A DNA stretch of 64,000 nt from Arthrobacter_N sp051262515 (GCF_051262515.1 NZ_JBIMER010000003.1:186001-250000), one strand, 5' to 3'. Positions 35,031-44,299 are shown, numbered from the stretch's first letter. The notes: a model not told the origin generated them from the sequence alone. Program-made: numbers and translations.

Positions 35031-37199
35031 GTGGCCCCCACTGAAATCCCTTCCGGTGCCTCCACCCCACTATTGCGGGTGCTTGGACCGAAGACGTCCG
35101 CCAGCATCGCACGGGAGCTCCAGATCGAAACCGTCGGCGCGCTGCTGGACCACTTCCCCCGCAGGTATGTCGAACGCGGCGAGCTCACCCGAATCGCGGA
35201 ACTGCCCTCGGAAGAGCACGTGACGTTGGTCGCGCGCGTGGAACGGGCATCCACCCGCAAGATGCAAAGGCGGAAGGGTTTCCTGACGGAGGTGGTGGTG
35301 ACGGACGATTCGCAGGAAAGCGGGGGAACGTTGGCCGTCTCCTTTTTCAATTCCCGGAAGGCGGCCGCGGACTTGGTTCCCGGCTGCCGCGTCATGCTGG
35401 CCGGACGGGTGACCAGCTACCGGGACGAGAAGACCCTGAGCCATCCGGACTTCGAGATCTTTCCGGCCGAGCGGAGCATCGATCCCGTGGACCTGCGACC
35501 CATACCCATCTATCCGGCGACGAAAAGCCTCCCGAGCTGGCGCATCCGCAGGGCCGTGGATGCGCTGCTGGAGCTTCCCGACCTCCGGCAAATGGAGGAC
35601 CCGCTGCCCGTCGCCGTGCGCGTGGCCGAAAAGTTGGAGCCCCTGGATTCGGCCTACCGGGACATCCACCAGCCCGTTGACCTGCCGTCCGCCCACCGCG
35701 CCCGGCACCGATTCCGCTATCAGGAGGCGTTCCTCCTGCAGACGGCGCTGGCCGTCCGTCGGGCCGCACGGCTGGCGCAACCCTCGCGCGCCCGGCCGGC
35801 GTCGGCCAACGGCGTACTGGAAGCGTTCGACGCCAGGCTGCCCTTCAGTCTGACAGCCGGCCAAGAAGAGGTCGGGGCGGAGATCTCTGCCGAGCTCGGA
35901 CGAGAACAGCCGATGAACCGCCTCCTCCAGGGGGAAGTCGGCACGGGCAAGACGGTCGTTGCCCTTCGGGCCATGCTTCAGGTGGTCGACGCCGGCGGGC
36001 AGGTCGCTTTCCTCGCACCGACGGAGGTCTTGGCGGAACAACACCTGCGGTCCCTCCGTGATCTGCTCGGCGCACTGGGCGAAGCAGGCACGCTCGGAGC
36101 CGCGGACCGTGCCTGCGGCATCGCACTACTCACCGGCTCGATGCGGCAGCAGGCCAAGAAGAAGGTCCTGTTGGACATCGCATCCGGCGGCGCGGACATC
36201 GTCGTTGGCACGCACGCGCTGCTCTCGGACACGGTGCGCTTCGCGGAGTTGGGCCTCCTCGTGGTGGACGAACAACACCGTTTCGGCGTGGAGCAGCGGG
36301 ACGCCTTGCGGACCCGTTCCGAGGTCGTGCCGCATGTGTTGGTGATGACGGCGACGCCCATCCCGCGCACGCTCGCGATGACCGTCTTCGGTGATCTGGA
36401 AACGTCCCTGCTGACCGAACTTCCCCAAGGGCGACAGCCGCTGGCAACGCATCTGGTCGCGCTGGCGGAACACCCCGACTGGGAGGACCGGCTCTGGCGG
36501 CGTAGCCGCGAGGAGGTCGACGCCGGCCGGCAAGTGTTCGTCGTGTGCCCGCGGATCGGCGACGAGGACGGGGCCCGCGCCGACGATTCGACGGCGTCGG
36601 TGACCGCGGTGCTGCAGCAATTACGGGAGCATCCCGCCTTGCGGAGCCGGCGCATTGAGGCGCTGCACGGCGGGATGGACCCGGAATCCAAGGAAGCCGT
36701 CATGTTCGGCTTCGGAGCCGGGACGGTCGATCTCGTTGTCGCAACCACCGTGGTCGAGGTGGGCGTCAACGTCCCCAACGCAACGCTGATGGTGGTGCTG
36801 GATGCCGACCGGTTCGGCGTCGCACAGCTCCACCAGCTCCGCGGTCGGGTCGGCCGTGGTGCGCACGCCGGAACGTGCCTACTGGTCACCCGGCTTCCGC
36901 CGGGGCACGCCAGCCGCGAGCGCCTCGACGTCGTCGCGTGCACGACCGACGGGACGCGCTTGGCCGAATACGACGTCGAGCAGCGCAAGGAGGGCGACAT
37001 CCTCGGCGCCTCCCAGGCCGGACACGGCAGCACGCTCCGCCTGTTGCGCGTGGTGCGGGATGGACCGTTGATTGAAAAGGCCCGAGGGGCGGCCCGGGAA
37101 CTGGTTCGGGACGACCCCGGACTGGTGCGCCATCCGGCGCTGGCCGGCGTACTGGAACGCCTCGATGAGGAACGGAAGGACTACCTTGAGCGAAGTTGA
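35031..37199 (+). CDS. recG: ATP-dependent DNA helicase RecG
   Basis: RecG remodels stalled replication forks and Holliday junctions. The 722-residue protein has the N-terminal wedge/OB region (about 1-190), Walker A QGEVGTGKTVVAL near residue 303, the DEQH box in VVDEQHRFGVEQRDAL, MTATPIPRTLAM, and helicase motif VI in QLHQLRGRVGRG. GTG 35031 lies three bases after the DAK2 stop, so the two are co-transcribed; rsmD follows. Confidence 0.96.
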   Translation: MAPTEIPSGASTPLLRVLGPKTSASIARELQIETVGALLDHFPRRYVERGELTRIAELPSEEHVTLVARVERASTRKMQRRKGFLTEVVVTDDSQESGGTLAVSFFNSRKAAADLVPGCRVMLAGRVTSYRDEKTLSHPDFEIFPAERSIDPVDLRPIPIYPATKSLPSWRIRRAVDALLELPDLRQMEDPLPVAVRVAEKLEPLDSAYRDIHQPVDLPSAHRARHRFRYQEAFLLQTALAVRRAARLAQPSRARPASANGVLEAFDARLPFSLTAGQEEVGAEISAELGREQPMNRLLQGEVGTGKTVVALRAMLQVVDAGGQVAFLAPTEVLAEQHLRSLRDLLGALGEAGTLGAADRACGIALLTGSMRQQAKKKVLLDIASGGADIVVGTHALLSDTVRFAELGLLVVDEQHRFGVEQRDALRTRSEVVPHVLVMTATPIPRTLAMTVFGDLETSLLTELPQGRQPLATHLVALAEHPDWEDRLWRRSREEVDAGRQVFVVCPRIGDEDGARADDSTASVTAVLQQLREHPALRSRRIEALHGGMDPESKEAVMFGFGAGTVDLVVATTVVEVGVNVPNATLMVVLDADRFGVAQLHQLRGRVGRGAHAGTCLLVTRLPPGHASRERLDVVACTTDGTRLAEYDVEQRKEGDILGASQAGHGSTLRLLRVVRDGPLIEKARGAARELVRDDPGLVRHPALAGVLERLDEERKDYLERS

Positions 37200-37235
37200 C
37201 GGGCACTATACGCGCCGGGCGGAAAGCGTGGGTCG

Positions 37236-37811
37236 ATGAGCCGGATTATCGCCGGAGCGGCCGGCGGAATCGTCCTGGCCGGGGTCGCGGGCCAAGGCAC
37301 GCGGCCCACCACGGACCGTGTGAAGGAATCGCTCTTCGCCAAACTCGAGCACTGGGATGCGATGGCCGGCTGCCGGGTGCTGGACCTCTATGCGGGCAGC
37401 GGGGCGCTGGGCGCGGAGGCGGCCAGCCGGGGAGCCCGCCGGGTCACACTGGTGGATGTCTCCGCCGCCGCACTGAAGGCGGCCAAGACCAACGCCGCCA
37501 AGGTGAACAAGGCTCTGGGCGAGTCCCGGGTGACGGTCGTGAAGGGACGTGCGCCCGGGATCGTGCGCACCCTGGGGGGCAGTTGGGACCTGGTGTTCCT
37601 GGACCCGCCCTACCCGCTGGAGGAGGATGAGCTGCGCCGTTGCCTGGACTCGCTCGCGCCGCACGTCGCCGCGGGGGGCGTGGTCGTCGTCGAGCGCTCC
37701 TCCCGGTCGCCGGAACCCGGCTGGCCGGCCGGATTGGAACGAATCGACGAGAAACGCTACGGCGAGACCGTCCTATGGTTTGCCGAAGCCGTCGAGGTCG
37801 GCGCCGCGTAG
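37236..37811 (+). CDS. rsmD: 16S rRNA (guanine-966-N2)-methyltransferase
   Basis: RsmD methylates G966 of 16S rRNA. The 191-residue protein has the N-terminal RIIAGAAGG, RPTTDRVKESLF, the SAM-binding DLYAGSGALGAEAASRG and the catalytic DPPYPL. It sits between recG and coaD as usual, although three unrelated genes now separate it from coaD. Its last 39 bases overlap the 3' end of the convergent spermidine-synthase-like gene. Confidence 0.94.
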   Translation: MSRIIAGAAGGIVLAGVAGQGTRPTTDRVKESLFAKLEHWDAMAGCRVLDLYAGSGALGAEAASRGARRVTLVDVSAAALKAAKTNAAKVNKALGESRVTVVKGRAPGIVRTLGGSWDLVFLDPPYPLEEDELRRCLDSLAPHVAAGGVVVVERSSRSPEPGWPAGLERIDEKRYGETVLWFAEAVEVGAA

Positions 37812-38558
37812 TGTGCGGGCGGGGTGCGGACCTGCGGCCGTCACGGCGGCGGCCGTTGCGTCGCTGAACGCGGCGGTGCCGCCGGCCGCAACGATGTTTC
37901 CGGGGAAGCGGCCGCTGAACAAGCGCTCTTCGCCAGTGGCCAGTACGTCGGCGAAAGCCAGCTGCAGGTGCCGTATCTGGCCGCGCGCGAAAGCCATGCC
38001 CGCGTCGTCCCCCAGATTGACGACCACCATGCCGCCGGTCGTGCACCTCCGTGCGAGCAGGTCGTAAAAGCTCGGGTCGGCGAGATGCGCGGGCGAGTCG
38101 GGGCCGGAAAAGATATCCAGGAAGACGACGTCGAAGCAAACACCGGGCTCGAGGTCCTCCACGTAGCCGCGTGCGTCGGCGGTGACGCAATCAATCACGG
38201 ACTCGGGCGGAAGCGGGGCAACCGAGCGCACGAAGTCGATCAGCTCACGCTCTATTTCTACCACCACTTGGCGCGAGGTAGGCCGCGTGGCCGCGACATA
38301 GCGCGGCAGCGTGAGGGCCCCGGCCCCGAGGTGCAGCACCTCCAGCGGCCGCGACGGGGGGAACACCGCGTCGATGAGGCAGGCCACGCGTTGGAGATAC
38401 TCGTAGAAGATCCGCCCGGGTTCGCCGGGATAGAGGTGAGACTGTTCGGCGTTGCCGACCAGCAACACCAGCGCCTCTGGCTGCAGCGGATCCACGACGA
38501 TTTCGGCGGTCAGCCCGGACGAGAGCCTGACGCTCCGGCTCGCGTTACTACGCTTCAC
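37773..38558 (-). CDS. Spermidine-synthase-like methyltransferase-fold protein
   Basis: About 261 residues. It has the Rossmann motif VLHLGAGALTLPRYV, VVVEIERELIDFVRS and VFLDIFSGPDSP of the spermidine synthase family. Whether it makes polyamine or is one of the many actinobacterial homologues of unknown substrate cannot be decided; the start is short of the usual N-terminal beta domain. It follows the aminotransferase gene with an 11-base overlap. Confidence 0.8.
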   Translation of the reverse strand: MKRSNASRSVRLSSGLTAEIVVDPLQPEALVLLVGNAEQSHLYPGEPGRIFYEYLQRVACLIDAVFPPSRPLEVLHLGAGALTLPRYVAATRPTSRQVVVEIERELIDFVRSVAPLPPESVIDCVTADARGYVEDLEPGVCFDVVFLDIFSGPDSPAHLADPSFYDLLARRCTTGGMVVVNLGDDAGMAFARGQIRHLQLAFADVLATGEERLFSGRFPGNIVAAGGTAAFSDATAAAVTAAGPHPARTLRGADLDGFGKP

Positions 38559-39756
38559 GCCGTGACCCCCAGTCCTTCAGTGCGGAGGCGGCCGCGGACA
38601 GGACCTCGCGCCGCTTGCAGAAGGCGAAGCGTAGCATGCTACCGTATGGCGCCACGTGCCCGGGCAGTACGAACGCGCCGACCGGGATGGCCGCGACACC
38701 GCATTGCTGCGGGAGCGCCCGAGCCAGAGGCACCGCATCTCCGACACCCAGCGGCGACGCGTCCGCGATCAGGAAATATCCGGCTTCCGGCGTGTTTACG
38801 CGGTATCCCGCCTCGGTCAAGGCATCGGCGAGCAAACGCTTCTTCGCGCCCAGCTCCGCGGCTACGCCGTCGAAATAGGAACGCTCGTAGCCCAGCCCGT
38901 GCGCTATGGCGGCTTGGAAGGGCCCGCCAGAGCTGTAACTGAGGAATTGCTTGACCGTTCGGACCGCTGCCACGAGTTCGCGGGGACCGGTGATCCAGCC
39001 TACCTTCCACCCGGTCAACGAGAATGTCTTTCCTGCGGATCCTATGGTGAGCGTCCGGCCACGGGCACCGGGGATCGAGGCGACCGGGACGTGTGTTGCC
39101 CCGAAGGCCAAGTGCTCGTAAACCTCGTCGCTGACGATGACCGCACCAACCCGCTCGGCCGCCTCCACGATGAGGCGGAGCGCATCCGCGCCCAGCACGG
39201 TGCCGGTGGGATTGTGCGGCGTGTTCAGGAACACCATCCGGGTGTCCGGGCCGATCGCGGCCGCGATGTCCTCGGGACGAGGCTGGAAGTCCGGCCACAG
39301 CAGCGGAATGGTGCGGTGGATTGCGCCCGCCATGCCGAGCAGCGCGCCGTAGGAGTCGTAGAAGGGCTCGAGCGTGACCACCACGTCACCGGGCCCGACC
39401 AGCCCCAGAATGCAGGCGGCTATGCCCTCGGTGGCGCCCGTGGTCACCAGCACCTCGGTGTCCGGATCCACGTCCAGACCGTAGAACCGGTCCTGATGGG
39501 CGGCGATGGCTTCGCGCAGAACCGGTAATCCCCGCCCCGGCGCATACTGGTTCAGCCCGGAGGCGATGCCGCGCTGGGCGATCTCCAGGAGTTCCGCCGG
39601 GCCGTCACTGTCCGGAAAGCCCTGTCCGAGGTTGATCGCCCCGTGCCGCTGAGCCAGTTCGGTGAGTTCCTCGAAGATGGTGGCGCGCGGCCGGCCGTCC
39701 CCGCCCATCAGGTTCGCGCCGATAGCGGCGCGCTCCCACGGTGAGGTTCTTCCCAT
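38548..39756 (-). CDS. PLP-dependent class I/II aminotransferase
   Basis: A 402-residue fold-type I aminotransferase. Visible motifs are INLGQGFPDSDGP, TTGATEGIAA, NTPHNPTGTV, SDEVYEHLAF and the PLP lysine in GSAGKTFSLTGWKVGW. Closest by pattern are kynurenine/methionine aminotransferases and the actinobacterial DapC type (N-succinyl-diaminopimelate aminotransferase); I cannot choose between them. ATG 39756 has AAGGGAG six bases upstream, which is clearly better than the upstream alternatives. Confidence 0.88.
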   Translation of the reverse strand: MGRTSPWERAAIGANLMGGDGRPRATIFEELTELAQRHGAINLGQGFPDSDGPAELLEIAQRGIASGLNQYAPGRGLPVLREAIAAHQDRFYGLDVDPDTEVLVTTGATEGIAACILGLVGPGDVVVTLEPFYDSYGALLGMAGAIHRTIPLLWPDFQPRPEDIAAAIGPDTRMVFLNTPHNPTGTVLGADALRLIVEAAERVGAVIVSDEVYEHLAFGATHVPVASIPGARGRTLTIGSAGKTFSLTGWKVGWITGPRELVAAVRTVKQFLSYSSGGPFQAAIAHGLGYERSYFDGVAAELGAKKRLLADALTEAGYRVNTPEAGYFLIADASPLGVGDAVPLARALPQQCGVAAIPVGAFVLPGHVAPYGSMLRFAFCKRREVLSAAASALKDWGSRREA

Positions 39757-39832
39757 GGTGATCTCCCTTTCAAGCGTCTGGACCGGTGTCCTGTTGGGTG
39801 CCGGAAGCTGGCGTGAGAAGCTGGAGGCAGCC

Positions 39833-41920
39833 ATGAGCACACGTCCAGAAGAGCCTTACCGGGTGCGCCGGCGCACCCTATTGTCCGTCTCATTCTCCAC
39901 CATCGCGGCCCTGGGCCTTGCGGGATACGCCGCTACCCGGTTTGGTCCGGCTGACGCGCCGGGTGGCGGCGGGGGGCCCGGAACGCCTGAGGGGATCCCG
40001 GTGCCGAACACGCCGGGGGAGCACCTGCTGGGCACTCCGATGGAGTCCGTCCTGGTTCCCAGGGCGGCATTCACCAGCAGACGGGAGGGTACCGTCCTGG
40101 CCGTTATGGTTGCCTCCGGCGGCCCGGGACGCATCAGTGTCATAGACGTGCGCACGGGCCGTCGCGTCGCCACTCGAGACATCCCGGGGGATGGGGATGG
40201 CTCCGTGACGGTGTGGGCGATGGGGGTCGATCCGGCAACCGGGCTGGTGGCATTGGGGACCACCGGCGGGCGGGCCTTCCTGCTGGATCCCGAGACCTCC
40301 GAACTCTCCGAACTGCCACGGCCCCCGGCCGAAGAGCCTCCGTTCTTCGAGCGAAGCGTGCCTGTCGGCGACGGCGGCTTCCTCTTCACGAGCTATCCGG
40401 AGGGCCGGCTCTACCGCTACCATCCGGAGGGACGGCGGTGGACCGACTATGGGCGTTTCGGCGATGAGAACAGCTACTCGATCGGGTTGGACGTGCGCGG
40501 GGACTACGCCTACGTGGGGACCGGAACGGCGGATCCCGCCGTCTTCCGCGTCGGCCTGACCGATGGCGCGGTCGCCAGGATCGACCTGCCCGCGGAGGTC
40601 CCCGGCGCCCCCGAGCGGGATTTTGTGTACGACGTCGTCGCCACGGTCAGCCACCTCTTCGCCCGGGTCCAATCGGAGGACGCGGTCTACGTCCGCGACC
40701 TGCGCAGCGGACGCTGGGTGGACCGCATCGCGGGCGCGGAACCCGGTCTGGTCGCGACGGAACCGAATGACGGCGTCTACTGGGCCGACTCGGACCAGCG
40801 AGTGCGTCGATACGTGGCCGAGCTCCGCGAATCCACCGCCTTGCCGGAGGAATATGCGGTGAGCCAGTTCCGCGGCGGGGCGACATTTGGGCGCGACGGC
40901 GGGACAAACGAAGCCCTTCTGGTCACGGTGAACGCTTCGGGCAGAATCCTCGGCTGGGACGCAGGAATCCGTCGCGCGTACTCCCAGTCGGCCGACGTCG
41001 CTCCCGGCGCTCTGAGGATCAGGGCGCTCGCTGTTGATCCGGGCGGGCAGATCCTCGTCTCCGCACTCGCGACGATGGACCACGTACGCCACTACGATCC
41101 GCGGGCGGGGACCTTCGGCAGGCTCGCCTCCATGGGACAGATCGAGTCCTTCGGCGTCGTCGACGGGCGCGTACTCGGCGGCGGGTATCCGGGCGCCAGC
41201 CTCCAGATCCTCGAACCTCGAGACTCCGAAGGCAAGGGCCGCGCGAGCCGGGAAGAGGCGCTACGGATCCCGCAGGGGCAGGATCGCCCGGTCTCCATCG
41301 TCGCTGTGGGGCCGGGGATCGCCGCGGTCGCCTCGACTCCGGCGTACGGACAACAGGACGGTGCGCTGTCCATAGTGGATCTGGCGTCCGGGGCCGTCTC
41401 GACGTACCGCGGGCTGGTTCCGGGACAATCCCCGCTCTGTCTGGCGGCATCCGGATCGGATCACTTGTACGTCGGGACCGGCGCCGCGGCGGGCCTCGGT
41501 GCGGATCCGTCGGAGGAGGACGGCCGCGTCCTCCGAGTGGATGCCGCGGACGGCCGGATCCTGGCATCAACCGTTCCCGCCAAGGGGGACCGGAACATTG
41601 CCGCGCTGCTGTTGGACGCCGCAGGCTGGCTGTGGGGCCTCTCTTCCAACTCGGTATTCCGGCTCGATCCCGAAACCCTCGACGTGCTCGCCATCCAGCG
41701 GTACTCCGATTTCCGCGACGCCGGTTCCTACGTCACCGGGCGCACGCTCGCGGACGACGGCGGAGCGATCTACGCCTGCGCGTGGGGCGATATCCACCAA
41801 ATCGACAAGCGCACCCTGGCCCGAACGAAAATCGCCGAGGGGACCCATCTGGTCCGGACCGCTGACGGCGACCTCTACTACAGCCGAGGGGCCAGACTCT
41901 ACCGGCGCATTCTCGCGTAA
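39833..41920 (+). CDS. Exported beta-propeller protein
   Basis: About 695 residues. The N-terminus has RRRTLLS followed by a hydrophobic segment (about residues 16-33) and a Gly/Pro-rich linker, which looks like a Tat-type signal or membrane anchor. The remainder is a run of beta-propeller blades with phrases such as VWAMGVDPATGLVALGTTGG, YAYVGTGTADPAVFRVGL and HLYVGTGAAAGLGAD. No catalytic residues are recognised; it could bind or sense a ligand, or be a lyase-like enzyme. ATG 39833 with GGAGG five bases upstream is the chosen start. It sits between rsmD and coaD. Confidence 0.65.
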   Translation: MSTRPEEPYRVRRRTLLSVSFSTIAALGLAGYAATRFGPADAPGGGGGPGTPEGIPVPNTPGEHLLGTPMESVLVPRAAFTSRREGTVLAVMVASGGPGRISVIDVRTGRRVATRDIPGDGDGSVTVWAMGVDPATGLVALGTTGGRAFLLDPETSELSELPRPPAEEPPFFERSVPVGDGGFLFTSYPEGRLYRYHPEGRRWTDYGRFGDENSYSIGLDVRGDYAYVGTGTADPAVFRVGLTDGAVARIDLPAEVPGAPERDFVYDVVATVSHLFARVQSEDAVYVRDLRSGRWVDRIAGAEPGLVATEPNDGVYWADSDQRVRRYVAELRESTALPEEYAVSQFRGGATFGRDGGTNEALLVTVNASGRILGWDAGIRRAYSQSADVAPGALRIRALAVDPGGQILVSALATMDHVRHYDPRAGTFGRLASMGQIESFGVVDGRVLGGGYPGASLQILEPRDSEGKGRASREEALRIPQGQDRPVSIVAVGPGIAAVASTPAYGQQDGALSIVDLASGAVSTYRGLVPGQSPLCLAASGSDHLYVGTGAAAGLGADPSEEDGRVLRVDAADGRILASTVPAKGDRNIAALLLDAAGWLWGLSSNSVFRLDPETLDVLAIQRYSDFRDAGSYVTGRTLADDGGAIYACAWGDIHQIDKRTLARTKIAEGTHLVRTADGDLYYSRGARLYRRILA

Positions 41921-41960
41921 TGTCCCGCAACGGCGTGCCCGCTCCGGTAGATTTCGCTCC

Positions 41961-42434
41961 ATGAGACGCGCCGTATGCCCCGGTTCCTACGATCCCATCC
42001 ACAAGGGCCACATCGAGATCATCGCCCGCGCCAGCAACCTGTTCGACGAAGTCATCGTGGCGGTGTCGACGAACCACTCCAAGAAGTACAGGTTCGCGGA
42101 GGAGGAGCGGTTGGCCATGGTGCGGGAGACCGTCACGGGCTTGCGTGGCATCAGCGTGGAGCCCATGGGCGCGGGACTGCTCGCGGATTTCTGCCGGGAC
42201 ACCGGCGCAGACGCCATCATCAAGGGCCTCAGGTCGATGACGGATTACCAGTACGAGGTCCCGATGGCGGCCATGAACCGCCATTTGGCCGGCGTGGAAA
42301 CCGTGTTCCTCACGGCCGACAGCCGGTACACACACTTGTCATCGAGCCTCCTCAAGGAGGTCCACGCCCTGGGTGGGGACGTCGACGAGTATCTCCCGCG
42401 CTCCGTTCTCAACCGATTCCGTGCCAGCCGGTAA
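41961..42434 (+). CDS. coaD: Phosphopantetheine adenylyltransferase
   Basis: CoaD makes dephospho-CoA from phosphopantetheine and ATP. The 157-residue protein has the nucleotidyltransferase motif PGSYDPIHKGHIEI and the C-terminal THLSSSLLKEV in place of the common SSTxVRE motif. It also carries GLRSMTDYQYEVPMAAMN. ATG 41961 gives the standard length. Confidence 0.95.
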   Translation: MRRAVCPGSYDPIHKGHIEIIARASNLFDEVIVAVSTNHSKKYRFAEEERLAMVRETVTGLRGISVEPMGAGLLADFCRDTGADAIIKGLRSMTDYQYEVPMAAMNRHLAGVETVFLTADSRYTHLSSSLLKEVHALGGDVDEYLPRSVLNRFRASR

Positions 42435-42486
42435 GGTGCGGTAGCGGGGTTCCGAAATCGTCGCGGGTGTCCAGTAGGCTCAAAAC

Positions 42487-43383
42487 ATGAACCAAGCGAA
42501 GCGCGTCACCAAAGCCGTCATCCCGGCCGCCGGCCTGGGCACCCGATTCCTCCCCGCCACCAAGGCAATGCCGAAGGAGATGCTGCCCGTCGTCGACGCG
42601 CCGGCGATCCAGTACGTTGTGGCGGAGGCGGCCAAGGCCGGATTGAGCGACGTGCTCATGGTGACAGGACGCAGCAAGCGCGCGCTCGAGGACCACTTCG
42701 ACCGCGTTCCCAGTCTCGAGGCCACCCTCGAGGAGAAGGGCGACACGGAAAAGCTCCGACGCATCCAGGAAGCCACTGCACTCGGCGACATCCACTACAT
42801 CCGGCAGGGCGATGCCAAGGGCCTCGGCCATGCCGTCCTCTGTGCGCGGCACCACGTCGGCAACGAGCCTTTTGCGGTGCTCCTCGGTGACGACCTGATC
42901 GACGAGCGAGACGAGCTGCTCTCCACCATGTTGGATGTCCAACAGAAGACGGGCGGATCGGTGATCGCGCTGATGGAGGTCGACGCCGACAAGATCAGCG
43001 CGTACGGTTGCGCCGATGTCTCCGAGGTTCCGGGCGAGGACCATGTCCGTGTCAACGGACTCGTGGAGAAACCCGCGGCAGGGGAGGCCCCGTCGAACCT
43101 GGCGATCATCGGGCGGTACGTTCTGCACCCGTCCGTCTTCGACGTGCTGGAGGAAACGGCACCCGGCCGCGGCGGGGAAATACAGTTGACGGACGCGCTG
43201 CAGGAGCTGGCCGGCTCGACGGCGGAGGGCGGAGGCGTCCACGCCGTGGTGTTCCGCGGCCGGCGCTACGACACCGGCGACAAGCTCAGCTACATCAAGG
43301 CGGTCATCAGCCTCGCGTGCGACCGCGACGACCTGGGTCCGGACCTCAAGCCGTGGTTGAAGGAATTCACCGCCTCGATCTGA
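42487..43383 (+). CDS. galU: UTP--glucose-1-phosphate uridylyltransferase
   Basis: GalU makes UDP-glucose, a donor for cell-wall and storage glycans. The 298-residue protein has PAAGLGTRFLPATKAMPKEM (nucleotide binding), RQGDAKGLGHAVLCA, LLGDDLID and the late GRRYDTGDK. It is interposed between coaD and the DUF177-rpmF pair, where I would not normally expect it; with WecB and WecC it completes the probable donor set for a Glc/ManNAcA polymer. Confidence 0.93.
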   Translation: MNQAKRVTKAVIPAAGLGTRFLPATKAMPKEMLPVVDAPAIQYVVAEAAKAGLSDVLMVTGRSKRALEDHFDRVPSLEATLEEKGDTEKLRRIQEATALGDIHYIRQGDAKGLGHAVLCARHHVGNEPFAVLLGDDLIDERDELLSTMLDVQQKTGGSVIALMEVDADKISAYGCADVSEVPGEDHVRVNGLVEKPAAGEAPSNLAIIGRYVLHPSVFDVLEETAPGRGGEIQLTDALQELAGSTAEGGGVHAVVFRGRRYDTGDKLSYIKAVISLACDRDDLGPDLKPWLKEFTASI

Positions 43384-43405
43384 CACGCCCAGGTTAGGCA
43401 CGGTT

Positions 43406-43433
43406 TTGGCTCCGGGGCCGTTCGGGCTAAGAT
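43406..43433 (+). promoter_or_regulatory. Candidate promoter of the DUF177-rpmF operon
   Basis: TTGGCT (43406-43411), a 16-base spacer and TAAGAT (43428-43433). Transcription would start near 43440, just after the only upstream ATG (43437), which makes that ATG an unlikely start codon. Confidence 0.4.
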
Positions 43434-43466
43434 GTAATGTCGGTCTATTGTTCTACGGGAGTTCTC

Positions 43467-44084
43467 ATTAGCGAAAAGCGTTCAGGTCGTACGTCGTCAC
43501 ACGGCATCGATCGCAGATCGCCCTTGGTCTTTCAGGTCAGGGACCTCGGGCGAAGCGCGGGGAGCATGAATACGCTCGAAGAGCAGGTCGCGGCACCGGC
43601 TGAGCTGGGCGTTGCGTTGATCGGGGTCAAGGAAGGATCGCCAGTCGATCTGGACCTGCGGTTCGAGGCCGTGCACGAAGGGATCCTGGTATCGGGGGTC
43701 GCGTACGTCGGTGTCACCGGCGAATGCGGCCGGTGCCTGGGGCCCATCGCGTACGACCTCGAAGCCGACATTCAAGAGCTTTTCTACTACGAGGGCATGG
43801 AAATGCCCGACGAGGAAGAAGCCGAGCAGCACCAGGTTGTGGACGACCACGTCGACCTCGAATCTGTGCTGCGGGACGCAGTGGTGACCGCACTGCCGTT
43901 CCAGCCGGTGTGCCGGGAGGACTGCAAAGGCCTCTGTTCCGAGTGCGGGATAAGCCTCAATGAGGATCCGGACCATCAGCATGAGGTGTTAGATCCTCGC
44001 TGGGCAGCCCTTTCCGGGCTGGCCGGCACCGCCGCGAACGATGCGGCGACACGTTCAGATTCAGTCGAGAGAGAAGAGAGTTAG
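43467..44084 (+). CDS. yceD: DUF177/YceD family protein upstream of rpmF
   Basis: About 205 residues. The YceD family accompanies the L32 gene and is linked to 23S rRNA/ribosome biogenesis. Paired cysteines CGRCLG and CREDCKGLCSECG are conserved features. The N-terminus SEKRSGRTSSHG followed by PLVFQVRDLGR fits relatives. I propose the rare start ATT at 43467: GGGAG (43457-43461) is five bases upstream and a likely promoter ends at 43433. The only longer option is ATG 43437, which has no ribosome binding site. Confidence 0.85.
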   Translation: MSEKRSGRTSSHGIDRRSPLVFQVRDLGRSAGSMNTLEEQVAAPAELGVALIGVKEGSPVDLDLRFEAVHEGILVSGVAYVGVTGECGRCLGPIAYDLEADIQELFYYEGMEMPDEEEAEQHQVVDDHVDLESVLRDAVVTALPFQPVCREDCKGLCSECGISLNEDPDHQHEVLDPRWAALSGLAGTAANDAATRSDSVEREES

Positions 44085-44086
44085 CC

Positions 44087-44290
44087 GTGGCTGTTCCCAA
44101 GCGGAAGATGTCCCGCTCGAATACCCGCGCACGCCGGTCCCAGTGGAAGGCCGAAGTGCCCAACCTGGTGAAGACCGTGGAGAACGGCCGCGTCAGCTAT
44201 AGCCTGCCGCACCAGGCCAAGCTTGTCACCGACTCCGCCGGCACCGCGCTGTTCCTTGAGTACAAGGGTCGCAAGGTAGCAGACGCCTAA
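44087..44290 (+). CDS. rpmF: 50S ribosomal protein L32
   Basis: The 67-residue L32 begins AVPKRKMSRSNTRARRSQWK, the standard N-terminus, and starts with GTG two bases after the DUF177 stop. It has no CxxC pairs, so it is the zinc-independent form. rnc follows nine bases later. Confidence 0.96.
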   Translation: MAVPKRKMSRSNTRARRSQWKAEVPNLVKTVENGRVSYSLPHQAKLVTDSAGTALFLEYKGRKVADA

Positions 44291-44299
44291 CCACGTCTG

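Noticed and set aside
41499..41960. Long N-terminal extension of coaD
   Set aside because: It overlaps the beta-propeller gene in another frame; ATG 41961 gives the normal CoaD length and N-terminus.
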